From NCBI RefSeq assembly GCF_039812505.1, contig NZ_JBDIAQ010000001.1:18624-82623 (forward strand): DNA of 64,000 nucleotides, given 5' to 3'. Position 1 is the stretch's first letter. Each line of letters starts with the position of its first letter. Below, one piece after another: positions 1 through 6,897 of the stretch. Below the pieces are notes generated by a model. The model did no database searches, was not told the DNA's origin, and was given only the letters and a program-made list of their open reading frames with translations. The translations under genes were made by a program, and so were the position numbers. This DNA comes from Intrasporangium_A sp039812505. GTDB taxonomy: Bacteria; Actinomycetota; Actinomycetes; Actinomycetales; Dermatophilaceae.

Positions 1-177
1 GGCAGCGCCAGGCCCAGCCGGGCCAACCAGCCGGCCTTCGACGAGGCCGTCGAGGCGGTCGCGCACGCCACCGCGCACCTGCTGGAGCACCTGACCACCA
101 GCGCCCCGCCGAGGAACCGCGAGGTCGAGGCGGCCCGGGCCCGCGAGCGCAGCCGGCTCCGCTTCGGCACCGCCTGA
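1..177 (+). CDS. DUF2277 family protein, C-terminal part (start lies outside window)
   Basis: The reading frame is open from the first base and stops at 175-177, giving 58 C-terminal residues. The segment reads SRANQPAFDEAV, then a helix with AHATAHLLEHL, then APPRNREVEAARARER. That is the C-terminal signature of the small (about 85-90 residue) DUF2277 family. The family has no assigned biochemical role. Roughly one third of the protein is missing upstream of the window. Identification rests on recalled family sequence and is fairly secure; function is unknown. Confidence 0.75.
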   Translation, partial: GSARPSRANQPAFDEAVEAVAHATAHLLEHLTTSAPPRNREVEAARARERSRLRFGTA

Positions 178-208
178 CGGCGGCCCGGTACACCCGGTCC
201 GGGCCAGG

Positions 209-553
209 TCAGGTCGTGAGCGCGAGGTCGAGGACCACCCACAGGCCCAACGCGCCGAGCAGCAGCGTCGCCGCGGTCACCACGAGCACCTCGGACAGGG
301 CCAGCGGCACCGGGGCGTGCGGGAAGCGCGGTGCGATCTGCCGGGTCCGCCGCCGGGTCCCGAGCAGGATGTAGCCCGCGCTGACGCAGGCGATCGCGAC
401 CATCGCCAGCACCACCACGCCGAAGCGGTCCACGAAGCGCATCAGCAGCAGCGACCCGGCCAGGAAGCTGACCATCGTGCGCTGCCAGGCCAGCTCGGTG
501 CGCTCCGGCTGCAGACCCGGGTCGTCGCGGTCGTGCCAGACCGAGCCCTTCAT
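209..553 (-). CDS. DUF202 family small membrane protein
   Basis: 114 residues with three predicted membrane helices: about 28-42 (ending LLLMRF), 45-66 and 86-110. The N-terminus carries the DUF202 hallmark, a short soluble leader followed by ERTELAWQRT. The ATG at 551-553 overlaps the TGA of the upstream gene (550-552) as ATGA, so the two are almost certainly translationally coupled. A much longer in-frame extension exists upstream but lies inside the first DUF202 gene in another frame and is rejected. DUF202 proteins are often encoded in pairs; their function is unknown. Confidence 0.8.
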   Translation of the reverse strand: MKGSVWHDRDDPGLQPERTELAWQRTMVSFLAGSLLLMRFVDRFGVVVLAMVAIACVSAGYILLGTRRRTRQIAPRFPHAPVPLALSEVLVVTAATLLLGALGLWVVLDLALTT

Positions 554-942
554 CGCCACAGGGTGAAGACGATGACCAGCACGAGCGCCGCCGCCAGCGC
601 CCCGCCGACGGCCAGCAGCGGCACGAGCACGGGGAACGGCAGCGGGGTCTTCTCCCGCATCGCCCGCTCCACCCGCAGCCAGCGCAGCCCGGCGCCGACG
701 CTGACCAGAAGGCCCAGCACGAGCAGCCCGATGACGAACACGGTCCGCAGCGGGGTGACCAGCGTGTCGGCCAGGAAGCCCTCGATCGCGATCCCGCCGG
801 CGATCAGCGCCATCCCGGTGCGGATCCAGGCCAGGAAGGTGCGCTCGTTGGCCAGCGTGAACCGCGGGTCCGGCTCGGCGCCGCCGGGCAGCAGCCACCG
901 CGCCAGCCGGCTGCGCGGCACCTCGTGCGCGTCACCGGTCAT
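550..942 (-). CDS. DUF202/YidH-type small membrane protein
   Basis: 130 residues. After a charged N-terminus comes the family signature DPRFTLANERTFLAWIRTGM, followed by three membrane helices: about 43-59, 65-85 and 106-127. It is the first gene of a two-gene unit; its stop overlaps the start of the second DUF202 gene by four bases. The related E. coli YidH and YidG are inner-membrane proteins of unknown function. The ATG at 940-942 is used. The 186-bp gap to the rightward alkD-type gene holds the divergent promoters. Confidence 0.82.
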   Translation of the reverse strand: MTGDAHEVPRSRLARWLLPGGAEPDPRFTLANERTFLAWIRTGMALIAGGIAIEGFLADTLVTPLRTVFVIGLLVLGLLVSVGAGLRWLRVERAMREKTPLPFPVLVPLLAVGGALAAALVLVIVFTLWR

Positions 943-1052
943 GTCGGCAGGCTAGGGGATCGAGGGTGCCGGGCGCGGGACGCCCACCACCCCCGGCCCG
1001 CTGCCCGGCCCCGCCCCGCCCTACCGGGGCCGTGGGGCGCGGAGGCGACACG

Positions 1053-1062
1053 GCGGCATACC
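1053..1062 (+). repeat. GCGGCATACC word, one of about 22 copies in the window
   Basis: First intergenic copy of a recurring word whose core is GCGGCATAC. Other exact core copies start near 1373, 6830, 9020, 12333, 12533, 16071, 17249, 20965, 26487, 28336, 31006, 32380, 32396, 36850, 37129, 39312, 41128, 54015, 57284, 60092 and 63514, in both orientations. Near matches lie at 29461 and 47813. Inside genes it usually encodes Ala-Ala-Tyr or Tyr-Ala-Ala through GCA or TAT codons. Confidence 0.8.
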
Positions 1063-1128
1063 GGTGGCGCGACGAGACCGCCCACCCTGCCCGTGCCCGC
1101 GTCGGGGCCACGCGCTACCTTGTGCACC

Positions 1129-1830
1129 GTGACCGGCGCGAACGAGGCCTTCGTCGCGGCCGTGCAGGCCGCGCTCACGCAGCGCGCCGACCCGGTGCGC
1201 GCGGTCGGGCAGCAGCGCTACATGAAGTCCGCGATGCCCTACCACGGCCTGACGAGCCCGGAGCTCAAGCGCGCCCTCACGCCCGTGCTGCGCGAGGTGG
1301 CCATGGGCTCGCCAGAGGAGTGGCTCGCCACGATCGAGGCCCTCTGGTCGCGGGCCACCCACCGCGAGCAGTGGTATGCCGCTCTCGCCCTCGCGCGGCA
1401 CCGCCCCTACCGCGGCTGGCTCGGTGCCGAGGGAATGGCCCTGTGGGAGCGGCTGATCCGCGAGGGAGCCTGGTGGGACGTCGTGGACGACATCGCCACG
1501 CACCTGGTGCGTGACACGCTGCTCGCGACGCCCGGTGCCGAGTCCGACCGGATCCGCAGCTGGGCACGCAGCGACTCGGTGTGGGTGCGCCGCGCAGCGA
1601 TCCTCTGCCAGGTCGGGGCCGGCGCGCGGCTCGACGAGGACCTGCTCGCCGACGTCATCGCACCGAACGTCGCAGACCCGGAGTTCTTCGTCCGCAAGGC
1701 GATCGGCTGGGCGCTGCGGGACCACGCCCGGGTCGCGCCGGGATGGGTGCTGCGCTTCGTCCACCGGCACCCCGGCCTGTCCCAGCTGTCCCGGCGGGAG
1801 GCGCTCAAGCGCGTCGGTGCGCCTGCGTGA
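1129..1830 (+). CDS. DNA alkylation repair protein, AlkD-like DNA glycosylase
   Basis: 233 residues made of ALK-type HEAT-like helical repeats. Members excise N3- and N7-alkylated purines from DNA. The residues that line the AlkD lesion site appear conserved in context: Trp and Asp in EGAWWDVVDDIATHLV, Arg in DSVWVRRAAILCQ, and Trp in VRKAIGWALRDH. The start is taken as GTG 1129; a TTG nine bases upstream is possible but less attractive. The stop overlaps the start of the MATE gene (GTGA), so the two form an operon. Family assignment is strong; substrate range is inferred. Confidence 0.88.
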   Translation: MTGANEAFVAAVQAALTQRADPVRAVGQQRYMKSAMPYHGLTSPELKRALTPVLREVAMGSPEEWLATIEALWSRATHREQWYAALALARHRPYRGWLGAEGMALWERLIREGAWWDVVDDIATHLVRDTLLATPGAESDRIRSWARSDSVWVRRAAILCQVGAGARLDEDLLADVIAPNVADPEFFVRKAIGWALRDHARVAPGWVLRFVHRHPGLSQLSRREALKRVGAPA

Positions 1831-3146
1831 CGAGCGACCACCGGCGCGAGATCCTCCGCCTCGCGGTACCGGCGTTCCTCGCGCTGGTGGCCGAGCCGCT
1901 CTTCCTGCTGGCCGACTCCGCGATCGTGGGCCACCTCGGCACGGCCGAGCTGGCCGGGCTCGGCATCGCCAGCACCGCGCTGCTGACCGCCTCCGGGGTG
2001 TTCGTCTTCCTGGCCTACGGGACGACCAGCGTCGTCGCGCGTCACCTCGGCGCCGGCGACCGGCGCGCGGCGGTGGCGGCCGGTGTCGACGGTTGCTGGC
2101 TCGCGGTCGGGCTCGGCGTGCCGACCGCGAGCGCCGTCGCGGTGTGGGCCGAGCCGATCTGCGCGCTCTTCGGTGCCGGTCCCGAGGTGCTGGCCCAGGC
2201 GGCCACGTACCTGCGGGTGTCCGCGCCCGGGCTGCCGGGGATGCTCGTCGTGCTCGCCGTGACCGGCGTGCTGCGCGGGCTGCAGGACACCACGACACCG
2301 CTGGCCGTGTCGGTCCTCGGCTTCGGCGCGAACGTCGTCCTCAACATCGGGCTGGTCTACGGGCTCGGCTGGGGCATCGCCGGCTCGGCCTGGGGGACGG
2401 TGATCGCCCAGACCGGGATGGCGGCCGCGCTCGCGCTCGTGCTGGTGCGCCAGGCCCGGGTGCTGCGGGCCCCGCTCGGACCGCACCCGGGCCGGGTGCT
2501 GGCCGCGGCCCGCACCGGGGCGCCACTGCTGGTGCGCACCCTCGCGCTGCGGGCCACCCTGCTGCTGACCACCTGGGTCGCTGCCTCGATGGGCGAGGTG
2601 ACCCTGGCCGCCCACCAGGTCGCCATGACGTGCTGGTCGTTCCTCGCCTTCGCCCTCGACGCCCTGGCCATCGCGGCCCAGGCGATCACCGGGCGCGCCC
2701 TCGGGGCCGGCGACCGCGGGGCCGTCCGGACCGCCATGGGCACCATGGTCCGCTGGGGCGTCTGGGGCGGGCTGGGACTCGGCCTGCTCGTCGTGGCCGG
2801 GCACAGCGTCATACCGGCGCTGTTCACCCCGGAGCCCGACGTCCGGACCGCGCTGGCCGCGGCCCTGGTCGTCGTCGGGCTCGGGCAGGCGGTGTCGGGC
2901 TACGTGTTCGTGCTCGACGGCGTGCTGATCGGCGCCGGCGACGGCACCTGGCTGGCCTGGGGCTACGTCGTGGCGCTGGTCGGGTACCTGCCGATCGTGC
3001 TGTGGGTGCGCGCGGCCGGCTCCACCGGCTCGCCCCGGCACGACGTCGTGATCCTCTGGGTCGCGTTCACCGCGCTGATGGCGCTGCGGGCCGTCGTGCT
3101 CGGCTGGCGGGCGCGGCAGGACGGCTGGATGCGCCTCGGCGCCTGA
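1827..3146 (+). CDS. MATE family efflux transporter, DinF-like
   Basis: 439 residues with about twelve hydrophobic segments in two homologous halves, as in multidrug and toxic compound extrusion transporters. These exchange Na+ or H+ for organic cations across the inner membrane. The N-terminus reads LRLAVPAFLALVAEPLFLLADSAIVGHLG, the first-helix signature of the DinF subgroup. The loop VTGVLRGLQDTTTPL is also typical. The GTG start overlaps the preceding TGA (1827-1830). Pairing with a DNA alkylation glycosylase suggests a genotoxic-stress unit, in line with E. coli dinF being in the SOS-regulated lexA operon, but no LexA box was found. Confidence 0.88.
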   Translation: MTSDHRREILRLAVPAFLALVAEPLFLLADSAIVGHLGTAELAGLGIASTALLTASGVFVFLAYGTTSVVARHLGAGDRRAAVAAGVDGCWLAVGLGVPTASAVAVWAEPICALFGAGPEVLAQAATYLRVSAPGLPGMLVVLAVTGVLRGLQDTTTPLAVSVLGFGANVVLNIGLVYGLGWGIAGSAWGTVIAQTGMAAALALVLVRQARVLRAPLGPHPGRVLAAARTGAPLLVRTLALRATLLLTTWVAASMGEVTLAAHQVAMTCWSFLAFALDALAIAAQAITGRALGAGDRGAVRTAMGTMVRWGVWGGLGLGLLVVAGHSVIPALFTPEPDVRTALAAALVVVGLGQAVSGYVFVLDGVLIGAGDGTWLAWGYVVALVGYLPIVLWVRAAGSTGSPRHDVVILWVAFTALMALRAVVLGWRARQDGWMRLGA

Positions 3147-3259
3147 GCCCGGCCGCACCACGACTGTGAGGTATCCCAAGCGGTCCCGGGCCCGCCGAGG
3201 CGGGTGAATCGTGATGGGATTGTGGGGCATGGTCGGAGACGGTCCGAGAGGAGCGCGAC

Positions 3260-4225
3260 GTGACACCATACGACCTGGTCACGATGGGACGGGTGGGCGT
3301 CGACCTCTACCCACAGCAGCACGACGTGCCACTCGAGGTAGTCCGGACCTTCGAACGCTTCCTCGGCGGGAGCGCGGCCAACGTCTCGGTGGCGGCAGCC
3401 CGGTACGGGCGTCGCGTCGCCCTCATCAGCCGGGTGGGTGACGACGCCTTCGGCCGGTTCATCCGCTCGGAGCTGCTCCGGCTCGACGTCGACACCGAGT
3501 TCCTCACCACGGTGGAGGACCCCACCCCCACCTCGCTGACGTTCTGCGAGATCTACCGGCCCGACCACTTCCCGCTCGTCTTCTACCGCTACCCGACGGC
3601 ACCGGACCTCCTGATCCAGCCGGGATCCCTGCCGCTGGAGGCGATCCGTGCGGCCCGCGTCTTCTGGGCGACCGGCACCGGGCTCTCGCAGGAGCCGAGC
3701 CGGTCCGCGCAGCACGCCGCCTGGGACGCACGCGGTCGGGCGCAGTGGACCATCCTCGACCTGGACTACCGCGAGCCGTTCTGGTCCTCCCCGGCCGCCG
3801 CCGCCGAGCAGCTCCAGGGGGCCCTGCCGAAGGTGACCACGGTCGTGGGGACCGCCGCGGAGTGCGCGATGGTCACCGGCAAGGCCGACGCGTGGGCCGC
3901 GGCCGAGGCCCTGTTCGCGCACGGTCTCGAACTGGTCATCGTCAAACGGGGTCGGCTCGGGGTGCTGGCGATGTCGCGCGAGGCACAGGTCGAGGTGCCC
4001 GCCTTCCCGACCGAGGTGGTCAGCGGGCTCGGCTCGTCGGACGCCTTCGGCGGGGCGCTCGTGCACGGTCTGCTCAGCGGCTGGGACCTGCGCCGGATGC
4101 TGAGCTTCGCGAGCATCGCCGGGGCGATCGTCGCCTCGCGGGCCGAGGCCTCCACGGCCATGCCGACGGCGGCCGAGGTCGACCGGCTCCTGGACGACGT
4201 GGGCCTGCAGGACGAGTTCTCCTGA
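3260..4225 (+). CDS. iolC: PfkB-family sugar kinase, 5-dehydro-2-deoxygluconokinase-like
   Basis: 321 residues; the opening DLVTMGRVGVDLYPQ and the early FLGGSAANVSVAAARYG are IolC hallmarks. IolC phosphorylates 5-dehydro-2-deoxy-D-gluconate in myo-inositol catabolism. The GTG start is preceded by GAGAGG at 3246-3251. The catalytic Asp (about 261) is kept. However, the PfkB anion-hole motif GAGD reads GSSD here (GLGSSDAFGG), so a usually invariant glycine is replaced by serine. No other iol gene is in the window, and the nearest inositol gene (ino1) makes rather than degrades inositol. Family membership is firm; the exact substrate is less certain. Confidence 0.78.
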   Translation: MTPYDLVTMGRVGVDLYPQQHDVPLEVVRTFERFLGGSAANVSVAAARYGRRVALISRVGDDAFGRFIRSELLRLDVDTEFLTTVEDPTPTSLTFCEIYRPDHFPLVFYRYPTAPDLLIQPGSLPLEAIRAARVFWATGTGLSQEPSRSAQHAAWDARGRAQWTILDLDYREPFWSSPAAAAEQLQGALPKVTTVVGTAAECAMVTGKADAWAAAEALFAHGLELVIVKRGRLGVLAMSREAQVEVPAFPTEVVSGLGSSDAFGGALVHGLLSGWDLRRMLSFASIAGAIVASRAEASTAMPTAAEVDRLLDDVGLQDEFS

Positions 4226-4296
4226 CCCTGCCGGGCCGAGCGTGACCCGGGCCGGAAGGGGAGCGTGACCTGGACCCGGAGGGGAGTTCGCGGGAG

Positions 4297-4396
4297 ATCC
4301 TCGACACCTGCTCCGCTACGGGGAGCAGGGGGCCCGCTGCTCCACTGCGGGGAGCAGGGGGCCCGCTGCTCCACTGTGGGGAGCAGGGGGTGAGGG
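4297..4396. repeat. Intergenic element: 29-bp tandem units with inverted ends (copy A)
   Basis: Two near-identical 29-bp units (4322-4350 and 4351-4379, one difference) followed by a partial third unit (4380-4396). The units begin GGAGCAGGGGGCCCGCTGCT and are self-complementary around the GGGCCC core. The left flank ACACCTGCTCC is an imperfect inverted match to the right end GGAGCAGGGGGTGAGGG. The layout and left-arm sequence match the element at 14998-15096, so both belong to one family. Confidence 0.75.
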
Positions 4397-4539
4397 TCCT
4401 GCCACGGGCGCCGCGTGCGGCTCGCGAACGAGTCACCGGACCAGCCAGGGCGCGGCCGGGGCGCAGCGACGGGCTCAGGCAGTGGCCGGCGCGGCAGCGG
4501 CACGGGCCTGGCACCGGAGCTTGGTCCGGAAACGCAAGA

Positions 4540-4587
4540 ACCCGCCCCTGCTGGCCACGTCGCCGAACTCGACCAGCAGGAGCGGGT
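4540..4587. terminator. Long imperfect hairpin, possible terminator
   Basis: Arms at 4540-4554 and 4573-4587 pair over 14 of 15 positions (ACCCGCCCCTGCTGG with CCAGCAGGAGCGGGT) around an 18-base loop. On the plus strand it is followed by GCCCTTGG. It could end iolC transcription, though it lies 315 bases past the iolC stop. No U-run follows, so termination is inferred from structure only. Confidence 0.4.
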
Positions 4588-4787
4588 GCCCTTGGACTCG
4601 ATGACCCGACAGGGGGAGGTTGGCCACCGAGTCATTCAGGAGCAACTCACATGACCGACTATGGCGTCCGAACCTTAAGGGAACCTGAACGTGCCCTGTC
4701 AGTTTCCCCGCCCCGGTCGGGCTCGGCCCGGCGCAGCACCTCGGCCTGCACCCCCGTGCCCGGCGCTCGGCCGCGCCCACGGCAACA

Positions 4788-4814
4788 AGGCCCGGTCAGC
4801 ACGGAACCGGGCCT
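4788..4814 (-). terminator. Terminator of the rpsF-ssb-rpsR-rplI operon
   Basis: Perfect 9-bp stem: AGGCCCGGT at 4788-4796 with ACCGGGCCT at 4806-4814, loop of nine. It starts 16 bases past the rplI stop codon. Read on the minus strand, the stem is followed by TTGTTG, a modest T-rich tail as expected for an intrinsic terminator. Confidence 0.75.
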
Positions 4815-4829
4815 CGTGGCTGTCGCCGC

Positions 4830-5276
4830 TCAGGCAGGCACGACCTCGAACCGGACCGTCGCCGCGACCTCCGGGTGCAGGCGCACGGTCGCCTCGTAGG
4901 AGCCGACCGTCTTGATCGCGTGCGTCACCTCGATCTTGCGCCGGTCGAGCTCGGGACCACCGGCCGCCTTGACGGCCGTCGCGATGTCGGCGCTCGAGAT
5001 CGCGCCGAAGAGGCGACCGGAGGCACCGGCCTTGGCCGCCACCTGGACGGGCTGCGCCTCGAGGCGGCCCTTGACGTCCTTGGCGGTGTCGAGGTCGCGG
5101 ATGGCACGAGCCGCACGCCCCTTGATCAGGGCATCGACCTGCTTCTGGCCGCCCTTGGTCCACGGCGTGGCCAGGGCGCGCGGGAGCAGGTAGTTGCGGC
5201 CGTAGCCGTCCTTGACCTCCACGACGTCGCCGGCGGCACCGAGACCGGTGACCTCCTGGGTCAGAATCAACTTCAT
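4830..5276 (-). CDS. rplI: 50S ribosomal protein L9
   Basis: 148 residues. The N-terminal domain MKLILTQEVTGLGAAGDVVEVKDGYGRNYLLPRALA is the L9 signature; a charged connecting helix and the C-terminal 23S rRNA-binding domain follow. The length is normal. ATG at 5274-5276 has AAGGAG nine bases upstream. It is the last gene of the rpsF-ssb-rpsR-rplI operon and is followed directly by a hairpin terminator. DnaB, which often follows rplI in bacteria, is not in this window. Confidence 0.98.
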   Translation of the reverse strand: MKLILTQEVTGLGAAGDVVEVKDGYGRNYLLPRALATPWTKGGQKQVDALIKGRAARAIRDLDTAKDVKGRLEAQPVQVAAKAGASGRLFGAISSADIATAVKAAGGPELDRRKIEVTHAIKTVGSYEATVRLHPEVAATVRFEVVPA

Positions 5277-5308
5277 CGCTGCTTCTCCTTGCTTCGTCCC
5301 GAGCCGGC

Positions 5309-5545
5309 TCAGCGCGCCGAGCTCGAGTAGGGCAGCAGGGCCATCTCGCGGGCGTTCTTGACGGCCGTGGCGATGAGGCGCTGCTCCTGGACCGACACCC
5401 CGGTCACCCGACGGGCCCGGATCTTGCCGCGGTCCGAGATGAACTTGCGCAGCAGCGCGGTGTCCTTGTAGTCGATGTTCTCGACCTTCGCCGCCTTGAG
5501 CGGGTTGGCCTTCTTCTTGGGTTTGCGAATGGCGGGCTTGGCCAT
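5309..5545 (-). CDS. rpsR: 30S ribosomal protein S18
   Basis: 78 residues. The basic N-terminus KPAIRKPKKKANPLKAAK and the core IDYKDTALLRKFISDRGKIRARRVTG match S18. S18 pairs with S6 on the 30S platform. The ATG start (5543-5545) follows a GAGAGC/AAGGAGAG-type ribosome site. It sits between ssb and rplI in the conserved operon. The N-terminus has no CXXC pair, so this is the zinc-independent form. Confidence 0.98.
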   Translation of the reverse strand: MAKPAIRKPKKKANPLKAAKVENIDYKDTALLRKFISDRGKIRARRVTGVSVQEQRLIATAVKNAREMALLPYSSSAR

Positions 5546-5570
5546 CGTGGTGCTCTCCTTCGGTTGAGAG

Positions 5571-5591
5571 CCCGGGGCCGGTCACCCCGGG
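5571..5591 (-). other. Short hairpin in the ssb-rpsR spacer
   Basis: CCCGGGG at 5571-5577 pairs perfectly with CCCCGGG at 5585-5591, just upstream of the rpsR ribosome-binding site. It may be an internal attenuation or mRNA-processing element of the operon. There is no U-tail, so it is not called a terminator. Confidence 0.35.
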
Positions 5592-5671
5592 ATGGATCGG
5601 TACGTATCGGTATGCCACTCACGACGTGAGCGGCGCACCCGGCGAGGTCTCCGGCCGGGCGTGCGGTGCGG

Positions 5672-6313
5672 CTAGAACGGTGGCTCGTCGTAGTTGGGGG
5701 CGTTGCTGCCCCAGCCGCCCTGCTGGCCGCCGGCCGTCTGGCCGGCTCCCTGCTGGCCACCGCCGGGCTGGCCCGAGCTCGCGGCACCCGGCTGGCCCCA
5801 GCCGCCGCCCTGCTGCTTGCCGCCCCAGCCACCGCCGGAGTCGGACCGGCCTGCGCCGGCCCAAGGGTCGTCACCGCCGCCCTGCTGCTGGCCGCTCCAG
5901 CCGCCGCCCTGCTGCTGCGCGCCGCCGCCGTAACCACCGCCACCGCCACGCTGGGTGCGGTTGACCTTGGCGGTGGCGCTGCGCAGGGATGGGCCGATCT
6001 CGTCGACCTCCAGCTCGATGACGGTGCGCTTCTCGCCCTCCTTGGTCTCGTACGACCGGGACTTCAGGCGGCCGGAGGCGATCACCCGCATGCCCTTCTG
6101 GAGTGACTCAGCCACGTTCTCGGCCGCGTCACGCCAGATCGAGCATCGCAGGAACAGCGTCTCGCCGTCCTTCCACTCGTTGTTGTTCCGGTCGAACATG
6201 CGCGGGGTGGACGCGACGGTGAAGTTGGCCACTGCGGCACCCGAGGGCGTGAACCGCAGCTCGGGGTCGGCGGTCAGGTTGCCGATGATGGTGATGACGG
6301 TGTCGCCTGCCAT
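5672..6313 (-). CDS. ssb: Single-stranded DNA-binding protein
   Basis: 213 residues. An N-terminal OB-fold (about 1-110: TVITIIGNLTADPELRFTPSG...; WRDAAENVAESLQKG) binds single-stranded DNA as a tetramer. A long Gly/Gln-rich disordered linker (about 120-200, repeated GGGW and QQGG patterns) follows. It ends in the acidic tip DEPPF that recruits replication and repair partners. It is encoded between rpsF and rpsR as usual. The start is ATG at 6311-6313. Confidence 0.97.
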   Translation of the reverse strand: MAGDTVITIIGNLTADPELRFTPSGAAVANFTVASTPRMFDRNNNEWKDGETLFLRCSIWRDAAENVAESLQKGMRVIASGRLKSRSYETKEGEKRTVIELEVDEIGPSLRSATAKVNRTQRGGGGGYGGGAQQQGGGWSGQQQGGGDDPWAGAGRSDSGGGWGGKQQGGGWGQPGAASSGQPGGGQQGAGQTAGGQQGGWGSNAPNYDEPPF

Positions 6314-6365
6314 GCGGGGCTCCGTTTCAGTCCTTCGATGGGTGTAGCAGCTGGCTCACGGTGGA

Positions 6366-6653
6366 TCAGGCGCCGGGCCGCAGCAGCTTGGTGCGCATGA
6401 CCGACTCGCTGAGGTTCAACTGCCGGTCGAGCTCCTGCGCAGTGGCCGGCTCGGCGGTGAAGTTGACCACGGCATAGATGCCCTCGGACTTCTTCTTGAT
6501 GTCGTAGGCCAGCCGACGGCGGCCCCAGATGTCGACGTTGTCGACGGTGCCGCCCTCCTTCTTGACCACGGCGAGGAACCTGTCGACCGTCGTGCCGACG
6601 GTGCGCTCCTCGGTCTCCGGGTCGAGGATGACCATTAGCTCGTACTGACGCAT
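6366..6653 (-). CDS. rpsF: 30S ribosomal protein S6
   Basis: 95 residues. MRQYELMVILDPETEERTV at the N-terminus and WGRRRLAYDIKKKSEGIYAVVNF in the middle are diagnostic for S6, the S18 partner on the 30S platform. It is the first gene of the operon. The ATG start (6651-6653) is preceded on the minus strand by GAGGAGGTGGG, a strong ribosome-binding site. That site can pair with an upstream segment of the leader (see leader entry). Confidence 0.98.
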   Translation of the reverse strand: MRQYELMVILDPETEERTVGTTVDRFLAVVKKEGGTVDNVDIWGRRRLAYDIKKKSEGIYAVVNFTAEPATAQELDRQLNLSESVMRTKLLRPGA

Positions 6654-6720
6654 GCTTCCAACCCACCTCCTCTGGTCTCGGCGGTCGCGGGTCTTTCCCG
6701 TGACAGGAGGGTTGCAACGC
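6654..6720 (-). promoter_or_regulatory. rpsF leader able to sequester its own ribosome-binding site
   Basis: In the minus-strand transcript, CAACCCTCCTG (from 6714-6704) can pair with AGGAGGTGGGTTG (from 6671-6659), which contains the Shine-Dalgarno sequence; two bases would bulge. Autogenous control of rpsF by an S6:S18 complex on such leaders is known in many bacteria. Whether this leader has that motif is inference from pairing alone. Confidence 0.4.
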
Positions 6721-6848
6721 GTCCTGCCGGGGGGCCCGGATCCACCCTGACAGATCGCGCCGACACGAGGTCGGCGTCATCCACAGGGCAGGGCCCGCGC
6801 GGCGAACGTGGGCAACACTACCGGGTTGAGCGGCATACGACTAAACCG

Positions 6849-6877
6849 CGGGCGGCCGCCTCGCTGTCGGCCGCCCG
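6849..6877 (-). terminator. Terminator of the PHA gene cluster after phaC
   Basis: Perfect 10-bp stem, 6849-6858 with 6868-6877, nine-base loop. It lies 20 bases beyond the phaC stop; the minus-strand sequence continues CGGTTTAG. It separates the PHA genes from the downstream rpsF operon, which is transcribed in the same direction. Confidence 0.72.
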
Positions 6878-6897
6878 GGGCCGCGACGCGGGCGCGG

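Larger units (their letters stand above)
4226..4829. other. 604-bp intergenic region between convergent genes, repeat-rich
   Basis: No convincing gene. It holds the 29-bp tandem-repeat element at about 4297-4396, a long imperfect hairpin at 4540-4587, an oddly A+T-richer stretch (about 4590-4690, including CCTTAAGG-like sequence at 4674) and the rplI terminator at 4788-4814. Short readable frames in the A+T-richer part show no recognisable domain. Confidence 0.6.

Noticed and set aside
554..898. Longer N-terminus for the second DUF202 protein
   Set aside because: The extension overlaps the first DUF202 gene out of frame and is low-complexity; the ATG at 551-553 overlapping the previous stop gives a family-length protein.
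1120..1128. TTG start for the AlkD-like protein nine bases upstream
   Set aside because: GTG 1129 is a commoner start in this window and gives a normal family N-terminus; the TTG cannot be excluded but has no better ribosome site.
1827..3146. SOS control of the MATE (DinF-like) gene
   Set aside because: No actinobacterial LexA box was found upstream of the alkD-MATE unit, so only the E. coli analogy remains.
1021..3269. Very long open frames on the strand opposite the alkD-type and MATE genes
   Set aside because: They are Arg/Pro/Gly-rich, lack domains and ribosome sites, and mirror the third-codon GC of the real genes. Similar shadows throughout the window (for example opposite phaC, ponA, gyrA and the CHAT gene) were discarded for the same reason.
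4475..4780. Minus-strand 101-codon frame in the iolC-rplI gap
   Set aside because: It has no recognisable domain or ribosome-binding site and crosses a hairpin. A transposase-remnant reading was considered but no family motif was found.
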